Shown piece after piece: positions 52,029 to 61,533 of a DNA stretch of 64,000 nucleotides. This DNA is from JAXGPP01 sp040766885 (GTDB lineage: Bacteria > Planctomycetota > Planctomycetia > Pirellulales > Thermoguttaceae): positions 558,001 to 622,000 of the forward strand of contig JAXGPP010000002.1 in assembly GCA_040766885.1 (NCBI GenBank), in the 5' to 3' direction. The notes beneath the pieces were generated by a model. That model ran no database searches and had not been told where the DNA came from. It saw only the letters and a list, made by a program, of their open reading frames with translations. Position 1 is the first letter of the stretch. The number at the start of each line of letters is the position of its first letter. The position numbers and the translations under genes are program-made.

Positions 52029-52808
52029 ATGTGCGCAGCGAATCCCGCAAGCCCATTGCGGATTGAGAATATCACGAAACGGTTCCGGCAAGGCAATACG
52101 ACCATCGAGGCATTGAGGGACATATCCCTGACCGTCGAGCGCGGCCAGTTCGTCGCCGTGATGGGAGCCAGCGGATCGGGCAAGAGCACCCTGCTGCACG
52201 TGATGGCTGGGCTCGCGCGTCCGGACGAAGGTCGCGTGTTCGTCGACGGCGAGGACCTCTCGTTCATGCCTGACCGCCGGTTGACTGTTTTCCGCCGGCG
52301 GCGCATCGGACTGGTGTTCCAGTCCTTCAACCTCATCCCCGCGCTGTCGGCCCAGGATAATGTCCTGCTGCCGGCACTGGCCGACGGACGCGGCCGGCAA
52401 GCGGAATGCCAGGCGGAGGGCCTGCTCGCCCGACTTGGACTGGCCGATCGCCGCCGCCACCGTCCCGACGCAATGAGCGGCGGCGAACAGCAACGGGTGG
52501 CCATCGCGCGGGCGATGATTTGCGATCCAGCGATCATCCTGGCCGATGAGCCGACCGGCAGTCTCGACTCGGTGGCCGGGCAAAGCCTCTGCCGGCTCCT
52601 CGCGCAGTTGTGTGAGGAACAGAGCCGCACCATCGTCGTCGTCACCCACGAGCCAGCGGTTGCCGTGTGGGCCGATCGCATCATCGTGCTCAAGGACGGG
52701 CAAGTGCTGGCGGAGTTTCCCGCAGCCGACTTACGCGATTCGCACTCGCTGGCCGCCCACTATCACGACATCGTCGGCACGGCGAGCATGGCGGAGGTGC
52801 GGGAATGA
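52029..52808 (+). CDS. ABC transporter ATP-binding protein, MacB/LolD type
   Basis: 259 residues, cytosolic face of the membrane. ATPase of a type VII (MacB-like) ABC system that performs mechanotransmission or lipoprotein/substrate export. Walker A GASGSGKST (46-54), Q-loop at Gln98 (LVFQSFNLIPALSAQDNVLL), signature MSGGEQQR (149-156), Walker B AIILADEP (168-175) and the switch His in VVVTHEP. The FQSFNLIP and GGEQQRVAIARA spellings are typical of LolD/MacB. Its stop overlaps the permease start (ATGA). Confidence 0.95.
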   Translation: MCAANPASPLRIENITKRFRQGNTTIEALRDISLTVERGQFVAVMGASGSGKSTLLHVMAGLARPDEGRVFVDGEDLSFMPDRRLTVFRRRRIGLVFQSFNLIPALSAQDNVLLPALADGRGRQAECQAEGLLARLGLADRRRHRPDAMSGGEQQRVAIARAMICDPAIILADEPTGSLDSVAGQSLCRLLAQLCEEQSRTIVVVTHEPAVAVWADRIIVLKDGQVLAEFPAADLRDSHSLAAHYHDIVGTASMAEVRE

Positions 52809-55720
52809 GAATCGCCGCGAAGCTCGCCCTGGCCTACGCCTGGCATTATCCGGCACGGGTGCTGTTAACATCGCTGGCGATGGTCGCCGCGGCATGTGTC
52901 GTGGTGTGGGTCGTGAGCGGTTACGACGCGCTCGCGTCGCAGTTCGACGACCAGGCTTCCGAGTACCTGGGCCGCTACGACCTCTTTCTCGTGCCCGACG
53001 CGGTGGAACAATCGTTCCTGCCTGGCGATCTCGTGGATGCAATTCACAACGATCCTGCCGTGGCCGAGATTGAGCCCGTGCTGCAGGCCGACATCCGCGT
53101 GCAAACCGACAGGCCCGACGCGTTTGGAATGGGTGGCCCTCCTGGTGGCGGCCGATTCTCGCCTGGCGGGCCGGGCATGGGAAGAATGCCCGGCGGCGCG
53201 GCGAGGCCAGGGCAGCCCGAGCGCGGGGGCGGGCGGATGGGAGGCGGGCCGCCGCGCGGCATGTTCCTGGGCGGTCCCAAGCTCGTGGGCACCCGAGCCC
53301 GGACGCCGCCCTACCAGCTAGTGGCCGGGCGCTGGATCGAACACGGCGATCCGGCCCTCCGCGAGGCCGTCATCAGCAATCAGACGGCCGATCAGATGGA
53401 GCTTGGGCTGAATGACGAGGTGCTGGTGATCTCGGGCACCAAGGAGTACCGCCTGAAGATCATCGGGACCGTCGCGCAGGTCGCTTCGGCGCCGACGATC
53501 CAGAAGGCGTCGCCGACGGGACGGCCCATGATGCCGGGCCCGGGCGCCACGCTTGGCCCGGCGCCTTCGGCGATCTACGTGCCTTTGGCGCTGGCGGAGA
53601 AGATCTCGCGCGCGCCCGGCAGGATCAACTTGGTGAGCATCAAGCTGCGCGACGGGGCCGATGCGGGCGAGTTCCGCAATCGCTGGCACGCGCAGGTATC
53701 GCGAGCCAGGCCGGCCGCGCTGCTGGTTGGCGTCGAGGACATCAAGTCGGCGATGGAAACGGGGATGATGGCGGCCAATGTGAAACGGCAGGCATGGGCG
53801 GCCACCGGCATGTCGCTGCTGGCGGCGCTATTCATCATCTTCACCACGTTGAGCATGGGCGTCCATGAGCGAGTTCGCCAGTTTGCGGTGATGCGTGCCG
53901 TCGGATTGACTCGGTCCCAGGTTGCGGGCGTCGTTGCCATCGAAAGCCTGTTGCTGGCCCTGATCGGCTGGGGCGGCGGCCTGGCCGCCGGCTGGGGATT
54001 GCTCAGGATTGTGAGCCACAGCCGACCCGAAGTCTTCACCGCCGCTGCGTCATTGGGCACCTGGTGCGTGATGCTGTCCGGCGCCAGCGCGCTGGGTGGC
54101 GCGTTGGCGGCGGCCGTGCTTCCGGCGTGGCAGGTGATGCGCGTGAAACCGCTCGACGTCCTGTCGCCGAATCGTGCGGCGCGGCCGGGCGCGGCACTCT
54201 TGGCGCTGGCGAGCCTGGCGGGCGGCGCCCTCATCCTCGTCAATCCACTGCTGGTGTACGCGCTGCCGATTGCTGACGCCGCTCGCTACAGTATCTATGC
54301 GGCCATAGGCTGCACGAGTATGGCACTCGGATTCCTGCTCCTGGCGCCGGCGGCGATCGTGACTATCGAAGGTGCGCTGGGGCCAGGCATCGCCCGCCTC
54401 ATGCGGCTGGAGCCGCGGCTGCTCCGCTCCCAGCTTGCCAGCAACTTGTGGCGGAGCGTCGGTGCCACGGTGGCGCTGACCGTCGGCCTCGGTCTGTATG
54501 TGTCGATGATGGTCTGGGGCTACTCGATGCTCGAACCGTTCAAGCCGGGAGACTGGGCGCCCGACGTGCTGGCGGCGTTTCAATCGGGCGGGTTGCCCGA
54601 CACCGAAATCGATGCCGTGCGGCATGTGCCGGGCGTGGTCAGCGACCGGTGCATTCCGCTGGCGGTCGAGCAGCCGCGGCTGGCCGACGACATTACCGGC
54701 AGCCGGCAAGGCAACTCGGTCACGCGGCAGGACAACGTGATTCTGATCGGCCTGGATCCGCAGGTCGCGTTTGGCGGACCGCAACCGCTGGTCGCCGCGG
54801 AATTCGTCGCGGGCACGCCGGAGGAGGCGATCGCTCGGCTCCGGCAGGGACGCTCGTGCGTCGTGCCGGATCATTTCCTCGACGCCACGGGTCTGAGACT
54901 CGGCGACCGCTTCGCCGTGGTTCCGCCGGAGAATCCCGAGCATCCGGTTGAGTACACGATTGCCGCAGCCGTCTCACTGCCCGGCTGGCACTGGATGACC
55001 AAGTTCTCCGGATTGCGGCGGCGGAGCGGCCGCTCGGCGGCAATGGTGTTTGCGAACTACGAGCATGTCCGCCGCGACTTCGACCTCAAGCAGACCAACT
55101 TCTTCTGGATGAATATCGACAAGCGCATGGGCGTGGACCGGATCGGGGCCGCCCTGCAGCCGATCGCCGACCGGAACCTGGGCCAGTCGCAACCGGTGAA
55201 CGCCCAAGGGACCTGGGCCTTCGGGGCCGCGATGTTCGGCCCGTCGCTGCGGATCACCACGCCCGTCGACGTCAGCGCGCGGATCCTCGCCCGGGCCGAT
55301 GACATGATCTGGGCGATGTGCCAGTTGCCGCTGGTCACGCTGCTGGTGACCAGCCTGGGGGTGGTCAACACGGTGATGGCCTCCGTGCGGGCCCGGCGAT
55401 GGGAACTAGGCGTGTTGCGCGCCGTGGGGATCACCCGCTGGACGCTGGTCCGCATGGTCCTGGCCGAAGGCCTGTTGATTGGCCTGGTGGCCTGCCTGAT
55501 GAGCCTGGCTTTCGGGATCCTGGCCGGCTGGTGCGGCACGGGTATCTCGCAATACGTGAGCTTCTTCGGCGGCATGGCCACGCCGCTGGTGGTGCCCTGG
55601 TCGAAACTCGCGCTCGGATTCGTGATGGCGCTGGCGCTATGCCTGGCGGCGGCCCTGGGACCGGCGCTGCTGACGGCGCACACCGAGCCGCTCCGACTGC
55701 TCGAGGAAGGACCTGCGTGA
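52805..55720 (+). CDS. ABC permease, FtsX/MacB-like, with two FtsX domains and a Gly/Pro/Met-rich insertion
   Basis: 971 residues. First TM ~20-40 (LTSLAMVAAACVVVWVVSGY), then a periplasmic MacB-type domain. Residues ~107-158 are an unusual low-complexity insertion made of GG, PGM, GRM and PPGGG units, and a shorter Pro/Gly/Met stretch occurs at ~237-252. The first FtsX domain (LLAALFIIFTTLSMGVHERV, RAVGLTRSQVAGVVAIESLL) is followed by further TMs, a second periplasmic domain and a second FtsX domain (VTLLVTSLGVVNTVMASVRA, LRAVGITRWTLVRMVLAEGL). Length exceeds the usual MacB (~650) because both halves are in one chain. It overlaps the ATPase gene (ATGA) and forms its partner. Confidence 0.85.
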   Translation: MRIAAKLALAYAWHYPARVLLTSLAMVAAACVVVWVVSGYDALASQFDDQASEYLGRYDLFLVPDAVEQSFLPGDLVDAIHNDPAVAEIEPVLQADIRVQTDRPDAFGMGGPPGGGRFSPGGPGMGRMPGGAARPGQPERGGGRMGGGPPRGMFLGGPKLVGTRARTPPYQLVAGRWIEHGDPALREAVISNQTADQMELGLNDEVLVISGTKEYRLKIIGTVAQVASAPTIQKASPTGRPMMPGPGATLGPAPSAIYVPLALAEKISRAPGRINLVSIKLRDGADAGEFRNRWHAQVSRARPAALLVGVEDIKSAMETGMMAANVKRQAWAATGMSLLAALFIIFTTLSMGVHERVRQFAVMRAVGLTRSQVAGVVAIESLLLALIGWGGGLAAGWGLLRIVSHSRPEVFTAAASLGTWCVMLSGASALGGALAAAVLPAWQVMRVKPLDVLSPNRAARPGAALLALASLAGGALILVNPLLVYALPIADAARYSIYAAIGCTSMALGFLLLAPAAIVTIEGALGPGIARLMRLEPRLLRSQLASNLWRSVGATVALTVGLGLYVSMMVWGYSMLEPFKPGDWAPDVLAAFQSGGLPDTEIDAVRHVPGVVSDRCIPLAVEQPRLADDITGSRQGNSVTRQDNVILIGLDPQVAFGGPQPLVAAEFVAGTPEEAIARLRQGRSCVVPDHFLDATGLRLGDRFAVVPPENPEHPVEYTIAAAVSLPGWHWMTKFSGLRRRSGRSAAMVFANYEHVRRDFDLKQTNFFWMNIDKRMGVDRIGAALQPIADRNLGQSQPVNAQGTWAFGAAMFGPSLRITTPVDVSARILARADDMIWAMCQLPLVTLLVTSLGVVNTVMASVRARRWELGVLRAVGITRWTLVRMVLAEGLLIGLVACLMSLAFGILAGWCGTGISQYVSFFGGMATPLVVPWSKLALGFVMALALCLAAALGPALLTAHTEPLRLLEEGPA

Positions 55721-55846
55721 CTATCATGGGTGAAGACACTCGTTTATAGTAGTGGCACACCGGACGCCGGCTCGGGCCGCAGGACGCGTCTTCTCCGTGC
55801 CGGCAGTGGGCAACACTCAAGTCGCACTACCGAGGAGAGGCTCGTC

Positions 55847-58800
55847 GTGGGCAGTCTGATCCGCCGTCTTATCTATCGCGGCCGCGCGTCGCGTCGTTCC
55901 CCTTCCCTGTCCCGCCGCCTCCGCCTGGAGCCCCTCGAAAACCGTTGCCTCCTGGCGGTGGGCGATCTATTGCAGGCGTCGAATGACCCTGACGACTCGC
56001 CACAGTTCCATTCCGGCTTCGGCGAATCCGTCGCCGCCGAGGGCGATCTGCTGGTCGTTGGAGCACCGAAGACCAACACCTCGCAAAGCAGCCATGAGGG
56101 CCGGGACTTCCACGAGGGGGCCGCCTATATCTACAACAAGGTCAGCGGCGATCTGCTCGCAACTTTGATGAATCCTCACCCGGAGCGATTGGACGAGTTC
56201 GGACAGTCCGTCGCGATCTCGGGCGGCTTGGCCGTGGTGGGCGCCCCCGCGGTTAACAGCTTGTGGCCCGATGGAGCAGCATACGTCTTTGACTCCACTA
56301 CGGGTGAACTGCTGCATGAACTGCGGAACCTGACAGGAACACCCTACTTCGGACAGCATGTCGCCATCGCTGGCGACACCATCGTTGTGTCGGCGCCACC
56401 TCCGTGGCTGAATAAGGTGGGCCGAGCGTACACGTTCGATGCCGGGACCGGCCAGCTTCGACACGTCCTTACCGACCCGCTGCCGAAGGCATCTCACTTC
56501 GGCAAGTCCATCGCGATCTGCGGCGGTTCGATTGCGATCGCTTCGATGACGAGAGTGTCGGTTTTTGACGCCCACACCGGCGAATTCCGCCATACGATCA
56601 TCCGAAAACCCATTCGGGAATATAGACCGCAGGCTATCGCTGCCTCCTCCAGCATGATCGCGGTGACAACGCAGAGCCCCGCCACGGTAGATATCTTCGA
56701 TGTGGCCACGGGCGGGCTTCTCAGAACCATATCCCTGGCGACGAGCGGCGTGGAGAACCAGCGCTTCGGCTCCGCCGCCGCAATGTCGGGCGACGCATTG
56801 TTTGTCAGCGCACCCGATGGCGACGAGGGGGGGTCCGTTTTCGCATTCGACCTGCGAAGCGGAGCCATGGTGCGAAGACTTGTCGACCGCGATCCCAGTC
56901 TCGCAGAGCGATTTGGCGCGTCAATTGCCGTTTCCGGAGACAGCCTCATCATCGGCACGCCCGACGACCGGATCGCCGGGTTCATGTCCGGATCGGCTTC
57001 GATCTACTCGCTGGGTACCCTTGAGTTCGTCCGGGACCTCACGACCAGCGCGCCGGCGAGCAATCACTTCTTTGGACAGTCGGTGGCGGTTTCCAACCAT
57101 CTGGCGGCAATCGGGGCCTATGGCAGAGTTCACGTCTACGAACTCGAGACAGGGCAGAAGTTACGCGAGTGGACCAGTCCCGCGTTTGACATCTATGGAT
57201 CCAGTCCGGTTCTGGCGATTTCGGGCAATCTGGTTATCGCTGCATCGCCACGGGAAGGCGAGGGGGCTGTGTACGTTTTCGACGCCAGCCGCGGTGAAGT
57301 GGTGAACACCTTCGATGGTCCGTTGACCACGTCGACCATCAGTTCGCTGAGCGTTTACGGCAGTACTCTGGTCGCCGGCGCTCCGGTGGATCGAGCCGCC
57401 TGTGTCTATGATCTCGCAACCGGCGATCTGCTTCGAACGCTCGCCATGCCACAAGCCAGTTTCGGAGGCCCTCTAGCTGCGTCCGACGATTTCATCGTGG
57501 TTGGGGCACAAGGCTATGCGGGAAGCGACCGTGGGCTTGTTTACGTCTATGATGCGGTGACCGGCGAGTTGCTGGCGCAACTCGAAAGTCCGTCCGCTGC
57601 GCACCAGATCAGGTTCGGCGGCCGGATTGCCGCCGCCGGCCAGGTCGTGGCAGTGGGCGTATCTGCCGAGGATTCTGGATCTGGTGGCGGAGTTGTCTAT
57701 TTGTTTGACGCCCGCACGGGGAACTTGCTGCGAACGCTGACCAGCCCCGCCGGGCCCCAGGCAAACGGCTTTGGCGCCCGAGTGGCGATGTTCGGACGCA
57801 CGATCGCGGTGGCGGATTACCTGTCCGTGTACCTGTTCGACGTGATCACCGGCGCACGGCTCGCCACGCTGCCGAGTCCGGCGACGGACTGGTCGCACTT
57901 CGGCGGGACACTGGCCGCATCCGGCGGACGTGTGCTCGTCGGAGCACCTTCTCTCAGGCTGGACGGACTCCCTCGCGGCGCCGCCTATCTCTTCGACGCG
58001 TCGAATACGCCGCCCGCGGCAACCGATCAGTACTTGAGCGTACCCGAAGACAGCGCGGTGCGATTCACACTGGCCGCCACCGACATTGATGGAGAGCAGG
58101 AAGATCTCACCTTCACCATCACCTCGGTTCCCACCGCCGGCCTGCTCACGAGTGGCGACACGGTCGTCAAGGTGGGCGATACCTTCACGGCGACGAATGA
58201 ACTGACGTACCAGCCGGGTGTTGAGACGGAAGGGGCCACCACCGACGGCTTCACGTTCACCGTGGCTGATCGCGGCGAACCGGTGCTCAGCGATGAGGGA
58301 GGCGTCTCGATCGACATCCACAAGGCGATTGCCGACAAGCGGATCATGCTTGAGGACGGCATCCTGCGGATCGGCGGCACGGCGAAGGGCGATGTAATCC
58401 GTATTATCCGGCCCGGCGATCGGCCGTCACTGATGGTGACGCTCAATGGCAGGCCGCGCCGGTTCTGGCTGGCCGGCATCACCGAGATCCGCGTCTGGGG
58501 CCGCGCCGGTAACGACGTGATCGTCGCCAGCACGCTCGACATCCCGGTCTGCTTCCACGGCGGCGACGGCAACGACCGGCTCACCGGCAGCCGCGTCGGC
58601 GATGCACTGATTGGCGGCAGCGGCCGCGACCGCCTCACCGGCGGCGCGGGCCACGACATTCTCCTCGGAGGCGACGACGCCGACCGCCTCTTCGGCTCGG
58701 CCGGAAGCGACCTCCTCATGGGCGACGAGCTTGCCGCCGACTGGTCGCTCGACGCCCTGCGGGCCGCGGCCGCCGACTGGTCCTCGCGCCGCATTTCGAA

Positions 58801-58951
58801 CGCCGATCTGCTGGCCGCGGTGAACGATGCCATCTATGGCCCCGGTGACCGTTTTTCGGGTGATGCCGGCATCGACTGGCACATCGCCAGCCCCGGCGAC
58901 ATCCGCATCCCCTCCCAGCCCCGCGACCTCGATCTCTGGCAGTTCATCTGA
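55847..58951 (+). CDS. LEPR-XLL secreted beta-propeller protein with RTX-type calcium-binding repeats
   Basis: 1034 residues from a GTG with GAGGAGAGG six bases upstream. The N-terminus has basic residues and LRLEPLENRCLLA (27-37), the LEPLENRxLL variant of the planctomycete LEPR-XLL sorting motif. Residues ~40-720 are FG-GAP/integrin-like propeller blades (FGESVAAEGDLLVVGAP, FGQSVAISGGLAVVGAPAVN, RFGASIAVSGDSLIIGTP, FGARVAMFGRTIAVADY). A cadherin/VCBS-like domain follows (SVPEDSAVRFTLAATDIDGE). Then RTX nonapeptides: GGDGNDRLTGS, GGSGRDRLTGGAGHDILLGG, DADRLFGSAGSDLLMG. It would be surface-displayed or released and Ca2+-stabilised. Function unknown; adhesion or matrix is likely. Confidence 0.85.
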   Translation: MGSLIRRLIYRGRASRRSPSLSRRLRLEPLENRCLLAVGDLLQASNDPDDSPQFHSGFGESVAAEGDLLVVGAPKTNTSQSSHEGRDFHEGAAYIYNKVSGDLLATLMNPHPERLDEFGQSVAISGGLAVVGAPAVNSLWPDGAAYVFDSTTGELLHELRNLTGTPYFGQHVAIAGDTIVVSAPPPWLNKVGRAYTFDAGTGQLRHVLTDPLPKASHFGKSIAICGGSIAIASMTRVSVFDAHTGEFRHTIIRKPIREYRPQAIAASSSMIAVTTQSPATVDIFDVATGGLLRTISLATSGVENQRFGSAAAMSGDALFVSAPDGDEGGSVFAFDLRSGAMVRRLVDRDPSLAERFGASIAVSGDSLIIGTPDDRIAGFMSGSASIYSLGTLEFVRDLTTSAPASNHFFGQSVAVSNHLAAIGAYGRVHVYELETGQKLREWTSPAFDIYGSSPVLAISGNLVIAASPREGEGAVYVFDASRGEVVNTFDGPLTTSTISSLSVYGSTLVAGAPVDRAACVYDLATGDLLRTLAMPQASFGGPLAASDDFIVVGAQGYAGSDRGLVYVYDAVTGELLAQLESPSAAHQIRFGGRIAAAGQVVAVGVSAEDSGSGGGVVYLFDARTGNLLRTLTSPAGPQANGFGARVAMFGRTIAVADYLSVYLFDVITGARLATLPSPATDWSHFGGTLAASGGRVLVGAPSLRLDGLPRGAAYLFDASNTPPAATDQYLSVPEDSAVRFTLAATDIDGEQEDLTFTITSVPTAGLLTSGDTVVKVGDTFTATNELTYQPGVETEGATTDGFTFTVADRGEPVLSDEGGVSIDIHKAIADKRIMLEDGILRIGGTAKGDVIRIIRPGDRPSLMVTLNGRPRRFWLAGITEIRVWGRAGNDVIVASTLDIPVCFHGGDGNDRLTGSRVGDALIGGSGRDRLTGGAGHDILLGGDDADRLFGSAGSDLLMGDELAADWSLDALRAAAADWSSRRISNADLLAAVNDAIYGPGDRFSGDAGIDWHIASPGDIRIPSQPRDLDLWQFI

Positions 58952-59291
58952 CCCCGAAGTCGGGTGCCATGCTTTCGCCCTCGGCTCCGCCGAGAGCGTA
59001 AGCATGCTCCTCCCCCGCAACCACCCCGTCGTAACCCGAAGCGTCAGCGAGGCCTTCTCCTTCTCTCTCCCTTCAACACACCCGCACCGCCCAAATAACC
59101 CGTCTCAGCCGTACAAGGTGCCCCCGTTAGGGGCAAAACGCCTTCTCCCTTGCCAGTCTGCCCGCCTCAACAGAGACCGAACTGCCCTGTAGCACATGCT
59201 GTCGAGTCGGGACCGTCCGGCTGTTCATAGAGTAATTGCTTCTGATGGCCGGGGCTGCTAGAATGATCCGCTCGTCAACGATGCCTGCTTC
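58952..59291. other. Intergenic region
   Basis: About 340 bases between the LEPR-XLL gene and the next plus-strand gene. It contains the hairpin at 58968-59006; otherwise no gene or motif is recognised. The promoter of the downstream gene is probably in 59200-59290. Confidence 0.4.
58968..59006. other. Long imperfect hairpin after the LEPR-XLL gene
   Basis: CATGCTTTCGC...TCGGC folds on GCCGA...GCGTAAGCATG with a TCC loop, 17 bases after the stop codon. The AAGCATG/CATGCTT ends match exactly. No T-tract follows. It looks like a dispersed hairpin element or factor-dependent terminator. Confidence 0.5.
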
Positions 59292-60380
59292 ATGACTTTT
59301 GCCGATCACCACACCAAAGGGGCCTTTACCGTGATCCTGAGTCAGCGCGTGCTGTTGCTCGTCGCCTTGTTGTCCGTGCCGGCTGCCGCATTGCCGGCCA
59401 CCGGCGCCGCCGACCCCCCGGCGACGCGGGAATTCGAGATCCGCAACGATCGCGCCTTCTTGGGAGGGCATGAGGTTGATCTCTGGGGGCTGCGCTGTGG
59501 CAATGCGCTGCACAGCCCGGCAATCACCGAGCGGCACATCCGCAACCTCGACAACATGGCGGCGCATGGCATCAACCTGATAGGCGTCTACATTCAGGGG
59601 AGCAATGCCGGATGGCCCGACGCGGACGCGGCGGCCAACGGCTTCACGCGCGACGGCCGGTTGCGCCCGGAGTTCGCCTTCCGGCTTGAGGGGCTTGTCC
59701 GCGAGGCCGATCGCCGGGGAATGGTGGTGATGGTCGGCCTGTTCACGCCGCGCAAGGACGAGCAATTCTACGATGAGGCGTCGATCAAGCGGGCGGTCGA
59801 GGAGGCGGCCAAACTGCTGCGCGACCGCCAACTCAAGAACGTCTTTGTCGACATCATGCACGAGTTCAGCCACCCCGAACGGATCGACCACACGATCTTC
59901 CGCGAACCCGACGGCGCGGCCAAGAAAGCCCGGCTCACGGCGTGGTTCAAGGCGGTGGCGCCCGATATCGAGGTGGGCGTCTGCCCGGACGCCGAATCCG
60001 GCACGGGCGATTCCTACCCCGGCACGGACGTGCGGATCATCCAGAAAGAGATGCCGATCCCCGCACAGGGGTTCGTCGTCAACGTCGAGACGCAGCGCCA
60101 GGACGTCTACCAGAACGACGGCGTATTCAATCAGACCAACCTCGATGCCATCTTCGCCGATTGCCGCCGTTACCAGGCAGCGCCCAACGCGGTGATGCTG
60201 TTCCACGCCGCCTTCATCCAGGGAATCACCAACTATAGCGGCAGCGCCCCGCATGCGGAGATGGGCGGCTACGGCACGAGCGCCCGCGACCGCGGCGTGC
60301 GATTCTATTACGAGTGGGTCCGCGACAACGTCGGCCGCTGGGAGTATCCCAGGCATGCGCCGGTGCCGCGTGGCCAGTGA
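59292..60380 (+). CDS. Secreted GH-A-like (GH5-type) barrel protein
   Basis: 362 residues from the ATG at 59292, or 349 from the GTG at 59331, which gives a better signal peptide (ILSQRVLLLVALLSVPAAAL). The barrel-like part starts EVDLWGLRCGNALHSPAITE, then LDNMAAHGINLIGVYIQGSN, GMVVMVGLFTPRKDEQFYDE, FVDIMHEFSHPERIDH (Glu191 as the acid/base candidate) and GFVVNVETQRQDVYQ (Glu266 as the nucleophile candidate). The usual N-E-P is replaced by H-E-F, so activity is uncertain. It may be a distant relative of the 21.6 kb gene by layout. A DUF1559 gene follows after 21 bases. Confidence 0.55.
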   Translation: MTFADHHTKGAFTVILSQRVLLLVALLSVPAAALPATGAADPPATREFEIRNDRAFLGGHEVDLWGLRCGNALHSPAITERHIRNLDNMAAHGINLIGVYIQGSNAGWPDADAAANGFTRDGRLRPEFAFRLEGLVREADRRGMVVMVGLFTPRKDEQFYDEASIKRAVEEAAKLLRDRQLKNVFVDIMHEFSHPERIDHTIFREPDGAAKKARLTAWFKAVAPDIEVGVCPDAESGTGDSYPGTDVRIIQKEMPIPAQGFVVNVETQRQDVYQNDGVFNQTNLDAIFADCRRYQAAPNAVMLFHAAFIQGITNYSGSAPHAEMGGYGTSARDRGVRFYYEWVRDNVGRWEYPRHAPVPRGQ

Positions 60381-60401
60381 GCGGTCCGCCCATCGCCCTC
60401 G

Positions 60402-61448
60402 ATGGAATCGAAAAGGACGAATCCGATGCGGCGCGCCTTCACGATCGTGGAACTGCTGGTGGTCATCTTCATTATCGGCGTACTGATTGCCCTGCTGTTG
60501 CCGGCCGTGCAGGCGGCCCGGGAGGCGGCGCGGCGGATGTCGTGCAGCAACAATCTCAAGCAGATCGCCCTGGCCATCCACCATTACGCCGACAGCCTCG
60601 GAGTCCTGCCGCCGGGAGCCCTGGTTGATTCCCGCCCGGACGGCTCCCTCTGGACCGGCTACCTGGGGCCGCACGCCCGCGTGTTGCCGTTTATCGAGCA
60701 GAGCGGCATCTTCGGCGCCATGGACATCAACAAGGCCTATGGCGACCTCGTCAACAAGGAGGCCGTGGGGCGCGTCGTCGGCGTGTTTCTCTGCCCCAGC
60801 GAAATCCGCCAGGAACCGCTCGCCCACAACACGTTCGGCAACGTGGGCGGCGTCAACTACGGTTTCTCAATGGGCGACTGGTACGTCTGGAACGGAGTGG
60901 CTGCCGCCGGCCCTCCCTGCCGCTCGGCGTTTGGCGTCAACTTCAGCCGCCGTTGGAGCGATTTTACCGACGGCGTGAGCAACACGCTCCTCCTATCGGA
61001 GGTGAAAAATTACCAGGTGACGCTTCGCGACTGCGGGCCGTTTTCCCTCATCAACGATCCGCACCACGTCCCCTCACCTTCGGCTGACCCGCTCTCCGTC
61101 TGCCCGGAATACCATGGTGGCGGATGCACGGTGTTCCGCAACGCGCACACGCAGTGGGTCGAAATGTCGAGCCACCATAACGGGTTCACAACGGCGTGGC
61201 CTCCCAACAAGATCACCCCCGGCGGGCCCGGCCTGAGCGAGCCCGATGTCGATATCATGAGCCGCCGCGAACGCCTCGGAGGCCCGACGTTTGCCGCCAT
61301 CACCTCCCGGAGCTATCATCCCGGCGGCGTACAATCGGCCATGGGAGACGGATCGGTGCGCTTCGTTGCCGAGACCATTGACGGCGACGTGTGGCGATCG
61401 CTGGGAACGGTCGCCGGCAGGGAACTCATTCCGGGCGACGCTCTCTGA
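60402..61448 (+). CDS. DUF1559 protein with type IV pilin-like N-terminus
   Basis: 348 residues; the internal Met at 60426 (MRRAFTIVELLVVIFIIGVL) is an alternative start and gives a standard short prepilin leader. The cleavage/methylation motif and LLPAVQAAREAARRMSCSNN helix are followed by the DUF1559 domain: VFLCPSEIRQ, GGVNYGFSMGDWYVW, DGVSNTLLLSEVKNYQ and the closing SYHPGGVQSAMGDGSVRFVA. It probably shares a transcript with the upstream glycosidase-like gene. The same length as the copy at 51 kb but clearly diverged in the middle. Confidence 0.9.
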   Translation: MESKRTNPMRRAFTIVELLVVIFIIGVLIALLLPAVQAAREAARRMSCSNNLKQIALAIHHYADSLGVLPPGALVDSRPDGSLWTGYLGPHARVLPFIEQSGIFGAMDINKAYGDLVNKEAVGRVVGVFLCPSEIRQEPLAHNTFGNVGGVNYGFSMGDWYVWNGVAAAGPPCRSAFGVNFSRRWSDFTDGVSNTLLLSEVKNYQVTLRDCGPFSLINDPHHVPSPSADPLSVCPEYHGGGCTVFRNAHTQWVEMSSHHNGFTTAWPPNKITPGGPGLSEPDVDIMSRRERLGGPTFAAITSRSYHPGGVQSAMGDGSVRFVAETIDGDVWRSLGTVAGRELIPGDAL

Positions 61449-61533
61449 CCCGCGCCGCTATCAAATCGTTTACTCGCCGGCCGGATTGCATGACCTGCCG
61501 GCCCGCTCCATCGCGGCCATGGCCCGCCGCCGC

